A DNA stretch of 46,286 nucleotides from BRH-c25 sp964619815 (GTDB lineage Bacteria; Bacillota; Clostridia; Lutisporales; Lutisporaceae): positions 1 to 46,286 of the forward strand of contig CAZUGK010000017.1 of NCBI GenBank assembly GCA_964619815.1. Direction: 5' to 3'. This document shows, piece by piece, positions 16,996 to 25,138 of this stretch (positions are counted from its first letter, which is position 1; each line of letters opens with the position of its first letter). A program made the position numbers and the translations under genes. A model generated the notes under the pieces. That model ran no database searches. It saw only the letters and a list, made by a program, of their open reading frames with translations, and had not been told where the DNA came from.

Positions 16996-18681
16996 ATTTT
17001 ACAGTCGTAAAGTAATCAGCTATTGGCCCTAATGCCAACGCAGGTAAAAAGCTAAGTGCACCGATTAACAGAATTACAGCTATTAAAAGTCCCACAAACA
17101 TGCCATTGCTTGTAGACAGTGTCCCATCACTTGCAGCAACTCTCTTTTTCTTTGCCAGGTTCCCTCCGAGATATATTGCTGCAACCATGGGCACAAAACG
17201 CACTATAAGCATGATGATGCCCCCTACTACATTTGTAAAAGCGGTATTCGCTGCATACCCGGCAAAGGCACTTCCGTTATTATTTGCCATAGAAGTAAAT
17301 GCATATAATATTCCAGAGAAGCCGTGTGCTCCCGAGTTTGTCAACCACGAGCTTGCCTGTGGCATTAATACTGCAGCAGCGGTTCCAAACAATGTCATAA
17401 GTGGAGGAATCAGTACAATTAAGCACACCATTTTCATATCAAAGGGGTCAATCTTCTTCCCTAAATATTCCGGTGTACGGCCAACCATCAGTCCTGCGAT
17501 AAACACAGTGAGGATGACAAAGGCCAGCATACTGTATAGTCCGCTTCCAACTCCTCCAAAGACAATTTCTCCAAGCTGCATTAAGAACATAAGAATCATT
17601 CCACCCAATGGCGTGAAGCTGTCGTGCATGGAGTTAACCGCGCCATTGGAGGCTGCTGTAGTTGCCGTACCCCATAAAGCTGATGTTCCCACACCATGAA
17701 TTATTTCCTTGCCTTCCATATTGCCCGATACTGTCACTCCCGCAAAAGCAGGAGCAGCATATTGTTCGCTAACTGTCACGGCAGCAAGAGATAGCACAAA
17801 CAATATAAGCATTGCTGTGTATATTGATCTGCCTTGCTTATTATCCTTCACCGCTTTTCCAAATGACACACACAGCGCAGCAGGTATCAGCAGAATTGAC
17901 AGAAGCTGAAGCAAATTGGATAAATGCGTTGGATTTTCTAAAGGAAAGGCCGAATTAGCTCCAAAAAAACCGCCCCCATTTGTTCCCAGCTGTTTAATTG
18001 CAATTTGGCTTGCAGCAGGGCCTAATGGTATTGTCTGAACAGCACCGCTTTCCAGTACAATAATTTCTTTATATGGGCTCAGTGTTTGAACTACTCCTTG
18101 TGATACAAGAACGAGAGCTAAAACAAACGATAAAGGAATCAGTACATAAAGAGTCACCCTTGTTATATCCTTCCAAAAGCTTCCGATAGTAGTTTGTTTT
18201 TTCACGATGAAGCCTCTTATCAGCGCAAACAATACTGCAATACCTGTGGACGCAGATACGAAATTCTGTACGGTTAATCCAATGCTTTGGGTTAAGTAGG
18301 ATAAGGTTGCTTCACCTGAGTATGCCTGCCAGTTTGTATTGGAAACAAAGCTTGCAGCTGTATTAAAGCAAGATCCCAGCTTGTAGCTCCCAAATGCTCA
18401 GGGTTGAGTGGTAATATACTTTGAAGCCTTTGAATACCAAAAACAAAGATAAGACCGACTATACTGAATGAGACAGCCGCAAAAGCATATTTTTTAGGGC
18501 TCATCTCATCCTCCTCCTGTATTCCCATCACTTTGTATAGCCCTCTTTCCATTGGAGCAAGTAAACGGGATAAGAACACTTTTTGTCCCGTCATAACTTT
18601 ATAGATATAACTGCCAAGAGGAATTGAAAGACCAATCAACAATAAAATAAAAACAATATCCTGAATAATGATGTAGTTCAT
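16994..18681 (-). pseudogene. kdpA: kdpA, potassium-translocating subunit, with a one-base frameshift
   Basis: KdpA is the potassium-selective channel subunit of the KdpFABC pump. Here the N-terminal 100 or so residues read from an ATG at 18681 (MNYIIIQDIVFILLLIGLS). The frame breaks at about 18362-18371: GATCTTGC is followed by TTTAATACA, where one base must be restored to continue as [20 protein letters not shown]. From there the rest of KdpA is normal up to its stop at 16994, including the filter-region stretches (NGGGFFGANSA and NNNGSAFAGY). Total length is close to the family norm. This may be a sequencing error or a real inactivation; the neighbouring kdpB deletion makes it moot in this copy. 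Confidence 0.88.
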
Positions 18682-18687
18682 AGTTCT

Positions 18688-18756
18688 TCACCTCTGAATA
18701 AAACATAGAATAAATAAATAAGCAATGTCAGCTGAAATCACCAAAACTGCTCCCAT
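18688..18756 (-). CDS. kdpF: Probable KdpF small membrane peptide
   Basis: A 22-residue hydrophobic peptide (MGAVLVISADIAYLFILCFI then QR) ends 6 bp before the kdpA start and begins behind GGAG at suitable distance. Its position and single membrane segment with a terminal basic residue match KdpF, the small stabilising subunit of the Kdp pump. It is too short for sequence proof, so the call rests mainly on context. Confidence 0.55.
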   Translation of the reverse strand: MGAVLVISADIAYLFILCFIQR

Positions 18757-18763
18757 AAAATTA

Positions 18764-18885
18764 TCACTCCATTTCTTTTTTACATAAATGTCCTACATGA
18801 TTGTTGTCATATACAATTACATATGAATTTTCAGCCTCTTCCTCCGGTTGATCGTCAAAGTCATTATCTCATCCAGCAGTTTCAT
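18764..18885 (-). pseudogene. Possible short frameshifted ORF upstream of kdpF
   Basis: Reading from ATG 18885 gives MKLLDE. One base then seems missing near 18871, after which the other frame continues as DNDFDDQPEEEAENSYVIVY, then DNNHVGHLCKKEME and a stop at 18764. The stop codon abuts the kdpF ribosome site, as in a translationally coupled operon. With one base restored this would be a 40-residue acidic peptide. I do not recognise a family and see no good ribosome site, so it is only a candidate. Confidence 0.35.
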
Positions 18886-18931
18886 TATAATCATATTCTA
18901 ATAAAAGCGGTGTAAAGGAAAAAAGCAAAGA

Positions 18932-18948
18932 TATAAAGATTGTATAAA
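18932..18948 (-). promoter_or_regulatory. Candidate KdpE-type direct repeat upstream of kdp
   Basis: On the minus strand TTTATA-CAATC-TTTATA forms two hexamers with an 11-bp period, typical of OmpR-family regulators and similar to described KdpE sites. It lies about 180 bp before kdpF. The rest of 18757-19022 is AT-rich with no other recognisable element. Confidence 0.45.
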
Positions 18949-19022
18949 GAAATAGATTTAAGATGTGATTAACTATTGCGGATATGATGTCAGGTAAGCA
19001 CTTGAGAACTTAATTATAACGC

Positions 19023-19061
19023 AAAAATCCTCTGCTGATAGAGTTTTAACAGAGGATTTTT
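19023..19061. terminator. Strong bidirectional terminator
   Basis: AAAAATCCTCTG at 19023-19034 pairs perfectly with CAGAGGATTTTT at 19050-19061, with A and T runs at the outer edges. It isolates the kdp promoter from the minus-strand gene ending at 19256. The 194 bp between the hairpin and that gene hold only a degenerate GGGACA-family palindrome (about 19234-19252). Confidence 0.85.
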
Positions 19062-19255
19062 AGTAATTAAATTATTTTCTGATCAACACAGTCTCATCAT
19101 AATAAATGGTGTGTTCCAGTTAGCATATTGGCTCTACAGAGAAGAAAAAAAACTCCCATTTTACTCCCGATTTTTTGCTTGCTTATTGACATGCAAATGC
19201 TGTGCAATTCGATTTAATATGTTTTTCACTCTGGGGCAGGTGACACGTCCCTCAA

Positions 19256-19873
19256 CTACTCAATAGACATCATAAGGAAACCGCAGAAAGCAGCATTATC
19301 AAATTGCAGTGAAGCATCAACTTCCTTTTTAATCTGATTGATTTGTTCTCTATAAGCCCGGTAAAATTCAAAGGTTGGTTTGGAGCTGTATTTGAGTCCT
19401 TCCAATTCAAAGTACTCAATTACACCTTTAGCTGTGGTGGGTTTGATAAAAACCTCTTCATTCGGTCGATAATAAATAGGACAGGCTGTTAACAACGGCC
19501 ATTTCGCCAGCTTGTATTCATTGAGCAGGTCACACATCAGCTTAAAGCCAGATTCCTGATCTCCATGCAGAAATTCCTTCAAGCCAAGGGATAGACGTTC
19601 TTTTTCATTGTCACTGAAGGCTTTTACCAAATCTCTAAATTTAGGTTTTTCAAAAATGGAAACCATTGAAGACTGGCTGACAATCTTGCTCATGGAATCA
19701 GCAATTTTATTTGGATTTTCAAATTGCTCAATTGCGAAGCTATCCTGTGCCAATTTGTTCATTTTCTCCACCTTATGCTTCTTAGCAATTTCGAGCATCA
19801 ATGGGTCAGAGAAGCCACCTGGATATCGCATTAAAAATCTTTCTTCGGCTTCCTTAAGCTTTGTTCTGTTCAT
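19256..19873 (-). CDS. Conserved hypothetical protein, 205 residues
   Basis: A soluble-looking 205-residue protein starting with ATG behind GGAGGAG. It is mostly alpha-helical by composition, with conserved-looking stretches FLMRYPGGFSDP (residues 13-24), KWPLLTACPIYYRPNEEVFI (about 124-143) and FEFYRAYREQINQIKKEV. It has no signal peptide and no membrane segment. I do not recognise a named family and assign no function. A second decayed copy of its C-terminal part lies at 25803-25923, including the sequence just past the stop codon, so the gene has been duplicated within this genome. Confidence 0.75.
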   Translation of the reverse strand: MNRTKLKEAEERFLMRYPGGFSDPLMLEIAKKHKVEKMNKLAQDSFAIEQFENPNKIADSMSKIVSQSSMVSIFEKPKFRDLVKAFSDNEKERLSLGLKEFLHGDQESGFKLMCDLLNEYKLAKWPLLTACPIYYRPNEEVFIKPTTAKGVIEYFELEGLKYSSKPTFEFYRAYREQINQIKKEVDASLQFDNAAFCGFLMMSIE

Positions 19874-19999
19874 AACTTCATCTCCTCCATTTTTATAGAG
19901 TGTTATATTAAAAATTCATGAGAGGAATCCTTTTTTAAGGGTTCCTCTCTCAATACTTCTTTAATGCCGTTATGCACTTTACATTTGTACAACCAATAA

Positions 20000-20458
20000 T
20001 TAACGGTAGTTATGATCCTCAGTATGCCCGAAGCTCACTCTGCTGTCTGTTACAGTTACCTTATCCAGTTCTATTCTGAACATCATCATCATACTGGGAT
20101 CACCAGGCATGTCTTTCAAATATGGGTATTTTTCAAAATATAATCCCATACTTTTTTGCATTTCTTCCGGTGTTTGTACCGGGTGCACTTTTCCTGATCC
20201 TCTCACATATACTACCTGTGAAAGTTCTTCCATCGAATTGGCATCCTTATCTACTAAAATATGTACATTATTATTGTTCTGTAGTTCCTTAACCTTATTA
20301 GCCAACTTGAAAGACATAAAATATATTATTGATTCATCTTCCCTATCTGCTGCAAAATCTACTGATCTTACACTTGGTAAACCATTTTCATTGATAGTTG
20401 CAAGTCTCATTAACACGTGACTGTCTAAAATTTTTCTTACTTTTTCTCTTGTCTCCAT
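20000..20458 (-). CDS. Pyridoxamine 5'-phosphate oxidase-fold protein
   Basis: A 152-residue protein of the PNPOx-like split-barrel flavin-binding group (general stress protein 26-like). The typical opening LATINENGLPSVRSVDF is seen around residues 19-35, and the barrel strands with a conserved VYVRGSGKV follow near residue 85. It probably binds FMN, F420 or heme-like cofactors, but the reaction is unknown. The ATG at 20458 is preferred over a GTG at 20464 because AAGGAG then has 8-base spacing. It follows tetR immediately and is probably its regulated target. Confidence 0.85.
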   Translation of the reverse strand: METREKVRKILDSHVLMRLATINENGLPSVRSVDFAADREDESIIYFMSFKLANKVKELQNNNNVHILVDKDANSMEELSQVVYVRGSGKVHPVQTPEEMQKSMGLYFEKYPYLKDMPGDPSMMMMFRIELDKVTVTDSRVSFGHTEDHNYR

Positions 20459-20460
20459 TT

Positions 20461-21015
20461 TCACGACTCCTTATATCTTAATAAGTTCTTGAATATAAAA
20501 TAATTAAACTCTTCCAGTGACTTTTTTGACTTCTCGATTTTGGCTTTCAACAGTACGCCCTCATAAGCAGAAACTATAAAGGATGATAGCTTTGCAGTTT
20601 CTCCAGCATCAAATTTCTCTTCTATCAATATTTGTTCAATCTCTTTTCCTAAAAATTGTGTCCAGCTAATTAAGCATTGTCTTGCGTTTTCGTTTACATC
20701 TGACAATTCCAATGCAAAATTTCCTATTGGGCAACCTCTTGTATAGTTCAATGACTCGAATCTATCGAAGTAGGCATTAAAAAATCCGTAGAGCCCCTTA
20801 ATCGTTTTAGGAAAACTGTTAAAAATCGTAATTGTTTCATTAACAAAATACTTGATTACTTCTATTAATAATTCCTCTTTGCTAGAAAAATAATAATAGA
20901 AGCTGCCTTTTGGTATTCCCACTTCCTTTAGTATTGCTGATAGGCCCACACTGTTATAGCCATATTTGTGGAACAAATCTGAAGAAATTTTTATTATTTC
21001 TTCTCTTTTATCCAT
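20461..21015 (-). CDS. TetR-family transcriptional regulator
   Basis: A 184-residue TetR-type repressor. Residues about 6-50 form the helix-turn-helix (GYNSVGLSAILKEVGIPKGS followed by FYYYFSSKEEL is the classic recognition pattern); the rest is a helical ligand-binding domain. The ATG at 21015 is preferred because GGGGTG precedes it; an in-frame GTG at 21024 is less likely. It is co-transcribed with the PNPOx-fold gene, whose start nearly overlaps its stop. A palindromic operator lies in its own promoter, implying autoregulation. Confidence 0.9.
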   Translation of the reverse strand: MDKREEIIKISSDLFHKYGYNSVGLSAILKEVGIPKGSFYYYFSSKEELLIEVIKYFVNETITIFNSFPKTIKGLYGFFNAYFDRFESLNYTRGCPIGNFALELSDVNENARQCLISWTQFLGKEIEQILIEEKFDAGETAKLSSFIVSAYEGVLLKAKIEKSKKSLEEFNYFIFKNLLRYKES

Positions 21016-21028
21016 AATTTTCACCCCA

Positions 21029-21078
21029 GTCGACCGGTCGTCTACTTAAATATATCATTTTTATTCTATAAAAGTCAA
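21029..21078 (-). promoter_or_regulatory. Promoter and palindromic operator of the tetR unit
   Basis: On the minus strand TTGACT (21073-21078) and TATATT (21049-21054) are 18 bp apart. Directly downstream, CGACCGGTCG at 21031-21040 is a perfect palindrome, extended by AG and CT on its two sides after one mismatch. This resembles operators of TetR repressors of the YxaF/LmrA kind. The role is inferred from position. Confidence 0.65.
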
Positions 21079-21138
21079 CACTTTGAAAATAATTCTTTAT
21101 CCCTCGTATGTTCTGCGTGAAATATGCATAAGAAGTGG

Positions 21139-21171
21139 AAAAAAGGGACAAGGTGCCTGCCCCCTCGTCCC
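21139..21171 (-). terminator. Terminator of the azoreductase gene, GGGACA family
   Basis: On the minus strand GGGACGAGG pairs with CCTTGTCCC (one G-U pair) and is followed by six T. It lies about 40 bp after the azoreductase stop. Its sequence belongs to the dispersed GGGACA palindrome family. Confidence 0.75.
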
Positions 21172-21210
21172 ATGTCATCGGAATCAATGTCTCTATTAAC
21201 CTGACCGTCT

Positions 21211-21855
21211 TTAGCTCTTCGCAAACTCAACAGCTGATTTTTGAGCTTTTTGTATAGCTTGAGACTTTATGTCCTCCGCTTTGTCAGGCATCGCCGCCAT
21301 ACCTTCTACCAGGATTGGCTCAGACACCTGTATCCCCAGGAAGCCGCAAATTGCATTGATGTACCTGTCGCCAAGCTCAACACTGCTTGCCTGTCCCTGT
21401 GAATAAATACCTCCTCTTGCTTGTATGTGTATGGCCTTTTTATCTGTCAGCAATCCGACAGAGCCGTTTTCAGTATATTTAAAGGTCTTTCCCGCAATAC
21501 AAATAGTATCAATAAATGCTTTCATCATTGGGGGAACAGTAAAGTTCCACATAGGTGTGACAAATACATATTTATCGGCAGAAATAAACAGATTAGTCAA
21601 TTCATCAATTCTTCCTACTTTCTTTTTTTCAACTTCTGTCAGTTTGTCAAAGGCAACTCCCTGCTGCAGTTTTCCCCAACCGCTGAAAACATCGGCATCA
21701 ATCAACGGTATGTATTCCTTATAAACATCAAGTTCAATAATCTGATCTCCCGGGTTTTGCTTCTTGTATGCGCTGATAAACGCTTTGCCTACTGTCAGGC
21801 TATAGGAGCTTTCTTCTGATTTAGGATTTGCTGTTATATACAATACTTTTTTCAT
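21211..21855 (-). CDS. azoR: FMN-dependent NADH-azoreductase
   Basis: A 214-residue flavodoxin-fold oxidoreductase of the AzoR/AcpD family. The family landmarks are visible: MKKVLYITANPKSEESSYS at the N-terminus with the phosphate-binding loop, TPMWNFTVPPMMKAFIDTI in the middle, and ARGGIYSQGQ near residue 150. It would reduce quinones or azo compounds with NADH through FMN and protect against electrophiles. The ATG at 21855 has AAAGGA upstream. An in-frame ATG at 21906 also has a good site (AGGAAGG) and would add 17 residues, so the start is uncertain. Confidence 0.9.
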   Translation of the reverse strand: MKKVLYITANPKSEESSYSLTVGKAFISAYKKQNPGDQIIELDVYKEYIPLIDADVFSGWGKLQQGVAFDKLTEVEKKKVGRIDELTNLFISADKYVFVTPMWNFTVPPMMKAFIDTICIAGKTFKYTENGSVGLLTDKKAIHIQARGGIYSQGQASSVELGDRYINAICGFLGIQVSEPILVEGMAAMPDKAEDIKSQAIQKAQKSAVEFAKS

Positions 21856-22037
21856 ATTTTTATTTGTCCTTTCGTTACTAAATATTTTTTTTATGAAATT
21901 TACCATGTTTACCTTCCTATCTAATAATATCTTCGTTTAAATGGAATACAAAAACGCTTCTTCTACGCTGCTCACACCCCTTTGGTTAAAAATACATGAA
22001 TCGGTTATTTGATTATTGTTTATTACTTACTTTATGT

Positions 22038-22071
22038 TAGTATATTACTATATATCATTTGCTATTGTCAA
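22038..22071 (-). promoter_or_regulatory. Promoter of azoR with palindromic operator over the -10
   Basis: On the minus strand TTGACA (22066-22071) and TAATAT (22042-22047) are 18 bp apart. The -10 lies inside TAGTATATTACTA (22038-22050), a 5-3-5 palindrome. A wider inverted pair, ACTTACTT (22025-22032) and AAGTAAGT (22070-22077), brackets the promoter. A repressor of the MarR or HxlR type is likely. The leader to the azoR start is about 180 bases. Confidence 0.6.
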
Positions 22072-22320
22072 GTAAGTTTAATAAAATATTTTTGCAGTGA
22101 CTTAAAATGCCTATTTTACTTTGTGTCCAAAATATGAAAGAGCCTTTAAATATTGGGAAAACGTGGAACGGCTTTATAATAAGGATGCTGAAATATATAG
22201 GCAGGCTTAAGTTTCTACCCGTACCTTTATGTTCGGTTTATATTCATAATGAGTACAGTATGTTGCAGAGAGCAATAATCTGATTCCATATAATTCCTAT
22301 ATTTTTACTCTTATTTATTC
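22072..22320. other. Gene-free AT-rich spacer
   Basis: No gene can be supported here. A 34-codon open stretch without a start codon (22106-22210, plus strand) encodes a protein-like KYERAFKYWENVERLYNKDA and could be the tail of a lost gene, but I do not recognise it. Confidence 0.5.
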
Positions 22321-22380
22321 TTGACAAAGAAATAAATCAAGTGTTATATTGTTGATATTGAAAATCATTATCAACAATAT
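22321..22380 (+). promoter_or_regulatory. Promoter with Fur-type operator for the iron transporter
   Basis: TTGACA (22321-22326) and TATATT (22345-22350) are 18 bp apart. Overlapping the -10 and start site is a perfect 12-bp inverted repeat: ATATTGTTGATA (22346-22357) and TATCAACAATAT (22369-22380). Its centre includes a good match to a Fur box (TGATATTGAAAATCATTATC). Iron-loaded Fur would block this promoter; low iron would open it. The Fur assignment is from motif and the downstream iron transporter. Confidence 0.8.
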
Positions 22381-22391
22381 TGGAGGTACAT

Positions 22392-23480
22392 ATGAAAATT
22401 TTTAAACTTACTACTTTACTTGCACTAGTCTTATCTGCAATCATGCTGTTTGCAGGATGCACATCGTCTTCCGGGACGGCTGCAGGCACAAAAACAGACC
22501 AAACTTCAAAAGCTGCTGAGACACCACCTGAAGTTGTTAACCTTTATACGGACAGGCATTATGATTCAGACGACAAGCTTTACAGTGCGTTTACACAGGA
22601 AACCGGGATAAAAGTCAACGTTGTAAAGGGAAAATCCGACGAGCTGATTGAAAGGCTTAAGACAGAAGGCGAGGATACACAGGCTGATCTGTTTATCACA
22701 GCAGATGTTGGACGATTGCATAAGGCAAAAGCTGCTTCCCTGCTCCAAACCATTGACAGCCAATACCTAAAGACAAACATACCCGAAAATCTGAGAGATA
22801 AAGATAACCAGTGGTTTGGGTTAACAAAAAGAGCTCGTGTTATCGTATATGCTAAAGATAGGGTAAAACCCTCTGACTTATCTACCTATGAGGATTTGAC
22901 AAACCCCAAATGGAAAGGAAAAATATTGGTCAGAGGTTCAGATAGTGTTTACAATCAGACGCTTCTTGCGTCCTTTATCGAAACTATGGGTGAAGAAAAT
23001 GCCAAGCAATGGGCTTCCGGAATCGTAGCAAACATGGCAAGAGACCCTAAAGGCGGTGACCGGGACCAGGCTAAAGCAATTGCTGCCGGTGAAGGTGATA
23101 TTGCAATTATGAACACCTATTACTTCGGTCTCATGCTAAATTCATCCGACCCGGAAGAAAAAAAGGTCGCTGAAAAGCTTGCGATATTCTTCCCTGATCA
23201 AAACGGCAACGGTACACATATAAATGTATCCGGAGCCGGTGTTGTAAAAAGTGCTAAGAACAAGGGAAATTCAGTAAAGCTTCTTGAATTCCTGGCAAGT
23301 GAAAAAGCTCAAAAATCCTTTGCAGAAGCCAACTATGAATACCCCGTCAATAAAAACGTTGAGGCTTCTGACCTTTTAAAGTCATGGGGTTCCTTTAAAG
23401 AACAGACAATAAGCTTGACAAAACTTGGTGAATACAACGAAAAAGCGGTCAGGCTTTTGAATGAAGTTGGTTGGAAATAA
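22392..23480 (+). CDS. fbpA: Ferric iron ABC transporter, substrate-binding lipoprotein
   Basis: A 362-residue extracellular binding protein of the FbpA/FutA group (class of type II binding folds for Fe3+). Residues 1-22 are a lipoprotein signal peptide with lipobox FAGC and Cys23 as anchor. The mature domain starts with VVNLYTDRHYDSDDKLYSAF, the typical opening of ferric-binding proteins. The metal-coordinating Tyr pair near the C-terminal half is plausible in NTYYFGLM. The ATG at 22392 is preferred because GGAGG (22382-22386) precedes it; the in-frame TTG at 22380 overlaps the operator. It is the first gene of a three-gene iron uptake operon. Confidence 0.92.
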   Translation: MKIFKLTTLLALVLSAIMLFAGCTSSSGTAAGTKTDQTSKAAETPPEVVNLYTDRHYDSDDKLYSAFTQETGIKVNVVKGKSDELIERLKTEGEDTQADLFITADVGRLHKAKAASLLQTIDSQYLKTNIPENLRDKDNQWFGLTKRARVIVYAKDRVKPSDLSTYEDLTNPKWKGKILVRGSDSVYNQTLLASFIETMGEENAKQWASGIVANMARDPKGGDRDQAKAIAAGEGDIAIMNTYYFGLMLNSSDPEEKKVAEKLAIFFPDQNGNGTHINVSGAGVVKSAKNKGNSVKLLEFLASEKAQKSFAEANYEYPVNKNVEASDLLKSWGSFKEQTISLTKLGEYNEKAVRLLNEVGWK

Positions 23481-25138
23481 TGAGTATATTAACAAAACCA
23501 AATATCAGAAGAAAAGTTAGCATGCATACCATGCTGGCTTTTCTCTCAGTCATCATAATAAATCTGCCGATTATAGCCATAATTAACAGGGTTGATTTCT
23601 CTCCAAGCAGTAATTGGGAACATTTCAAACAGTACTTATTACCGGATGCAGTTTACAATACCCTGATACTTGTTGCATTGACATTGCTGCTCTCAGGTGC
23701 TATCGGAGTACTCCTAGCAACTGCTGTTACCCTTTTTGACTTTCCATTAAAGCGTTTGTTCGAGTGGCTGCTTTATATTCCAATGACCATTCCGCCTTAC
23801 ATCGCTGCTTATGTGTACGCAGGAATGCTGGGCTATACAGGTATAATCCAGCGCTTATCAAGGGATTGGGGTATATCCATTCCTCATGAGTGGCTCGATA
23901 TTATGAATATTAGAGGTGCAGTTTTTATTTTTTCCATTACTCTATATCCCTATATTTATGGTTCATTGAGAGCCTTTCTGGAGAATCATTCCGGAAACTT
24001 TGTAGATACAGCAAGGGTGCTTGGATATAAGCCAATAATGCTTTTTATTAAAGTCATCCTTCCGTTGGTCCGCATCCCTCTCATTGGCGGGCTAATGCTG
24101 ATTATGATGGAGGTTGTAAGCGACTATGGGGTGGTCAAGTACTTTAATATACAAACTGTAAGCTCTGTCATCTTCAAATCATGGTTTGGCATGGGAGAAA
24201 CCGGTGTTGCTGTCCGCCTCTCTTTCTATGTCATGATCAGCATCATTGCGCTGCAGACTGTAGAAGAAGTAATAAGAGGAAGAAAAAAATACAATCTGGG
24301 CAGCGGTCGTACAAAACCAATCACTGCAATAAAGCTGAAAGGCTTCAAAGGATATGCGGTAAGCGCATTGTTAACAATATTTATTGCTATCTCATTCCTG
24401 GTACCTGTTGCTCAATTGATCGCTTGGGCAGTCCTAGCCTTCGAAAGGGTAAATCTTCCGGATTTAAGCCAGATAATTTTCGGCACCTTCTTTTACAGCA
24501 CTTTGGCTGCTTTGGTTATCCTCATACTTAATATTTGGATCGCACATAGCAGAAGATGGATGTCTGCAAAATCCAGGTTTATTATGAGCAAACTGACTCA
24601 GTTGGGATATTCCATACCCGGCGCAATCATAGCCATTGGTACAATAACGGTTTTTGTCGGCTTAGACGACTGGTTGTATCCATTGTACCGTTATTTTGAT
24701 CCGAATGTGAAAAAACTGCTTCTCAGTACCAGTATTATCATGCTTGTATTTGCCTTTATCGTCCGCTATATGGCAATAGGGTTCAATAGTGTAAACTCAG
24801 CCTTTGCCAAAGTCGGAGCCAAATATAACGAAGCGGCTAGAACCTTGGGAATAGGAAGAACAATGGCGATGCTGAAGGTTGAACTTCCCATGCTGAAAAA
24901 CTCACTCATTGCGGGTTTTATTCTTACGGTTATCGATATTATAAAAGAGCTTCCACTTACATTGCTTTTGCGCCCCTTTAATTATAATACCCTTGCCAGC
25001 AGAGTATATGAATATGCCAATGATGAGAGAATTCATGAAGCTTCAGTACCTGCTCTCATTATTATTGCCCTGAGTACCTTGGCAGTAATATTACTTACCA
25101 GGATCAACTCTAGAAAAGGAGGATTTAAGAAAAGATGA
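23480..25138 (+). CDS. fbpB: Ferric iron ABC transporter permease (fused double-domain)
   Basis: A 552-residue membrane protein with about twelve membrane segments and two tandem permease domains, as usual for FbpB. Each domain carries an EAA-like cytoplasmic loop contacting the ATPase: first near DTARVLGYKPIMLFIKVILP (about residue 178), then near EAARTLGIGRTMAMLKVELP (about residue 450). It moves ferric iron delivered by FbpA across the membrane. The start ATG overlaps the fbpA stop (TAATG), and the stop overlaps the start of the ATPase gene, so all three are translationally coupled. Confidence 0.93.
   Translation: MSILTKPNIRRKVSMHTMLAFLSVIIINLPIIAIINRVDFSPSSNWEHFKQYLLPDAVYNTLILVALTLLLSGAIGVLLATAVTLFDFPLKRLFEWLLYIPMTIPPYIAAYVYAGMLGYTGIIQRLSRDWGISIPHEWLDIMNIRGAVFIFSITLYPYIYGSLRAFLENHSGNFVDTARVLGYKPIMLFIKVILPLVRIPLIGGLMLIMMEVVSDYGVVKYFNIQTVSSVIFKSWFGMGETGVAVRLSFYVMISIIALQTVEEVIRGRKKYNLGSGRTKPITAIKLKGFKGYAVSALLTIFIAISFLVPVAQLIAWAVLAFERVNLPDLSQIIFGTFFYSTLAALVILILNIWIAHSRRWMSAKSRFIMSKLTQLGYSIPGAIIAIGTITVFVGLDDWLYPLYRYFDPNVKKLLLSTSIIMLVFAFIVRYMAIGFNSVNSAFAKVGAKYNEAARTLGIGRTMAMLKVELPMLKNSLIAGFILTVIDIIKELPLTLLLRPFNYNTLASRVYEYANDERIHEASVPALIIIALSTLAVILLTRINSRKGGFKKR

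Noticed and set aside
17100..17699. 199-codon frame on the plus strand
   Set aside because: It is a shadow of kdpA on the opposite strand; kdpA homology is unambiguous.
22106..22210. Protein-like 34-codon stretch ending at a stop
   Set aside because: It has no start codon, no ribosome site and no recognised family; it may be a gene tail remnant, but the evidence is too thin for a feature.
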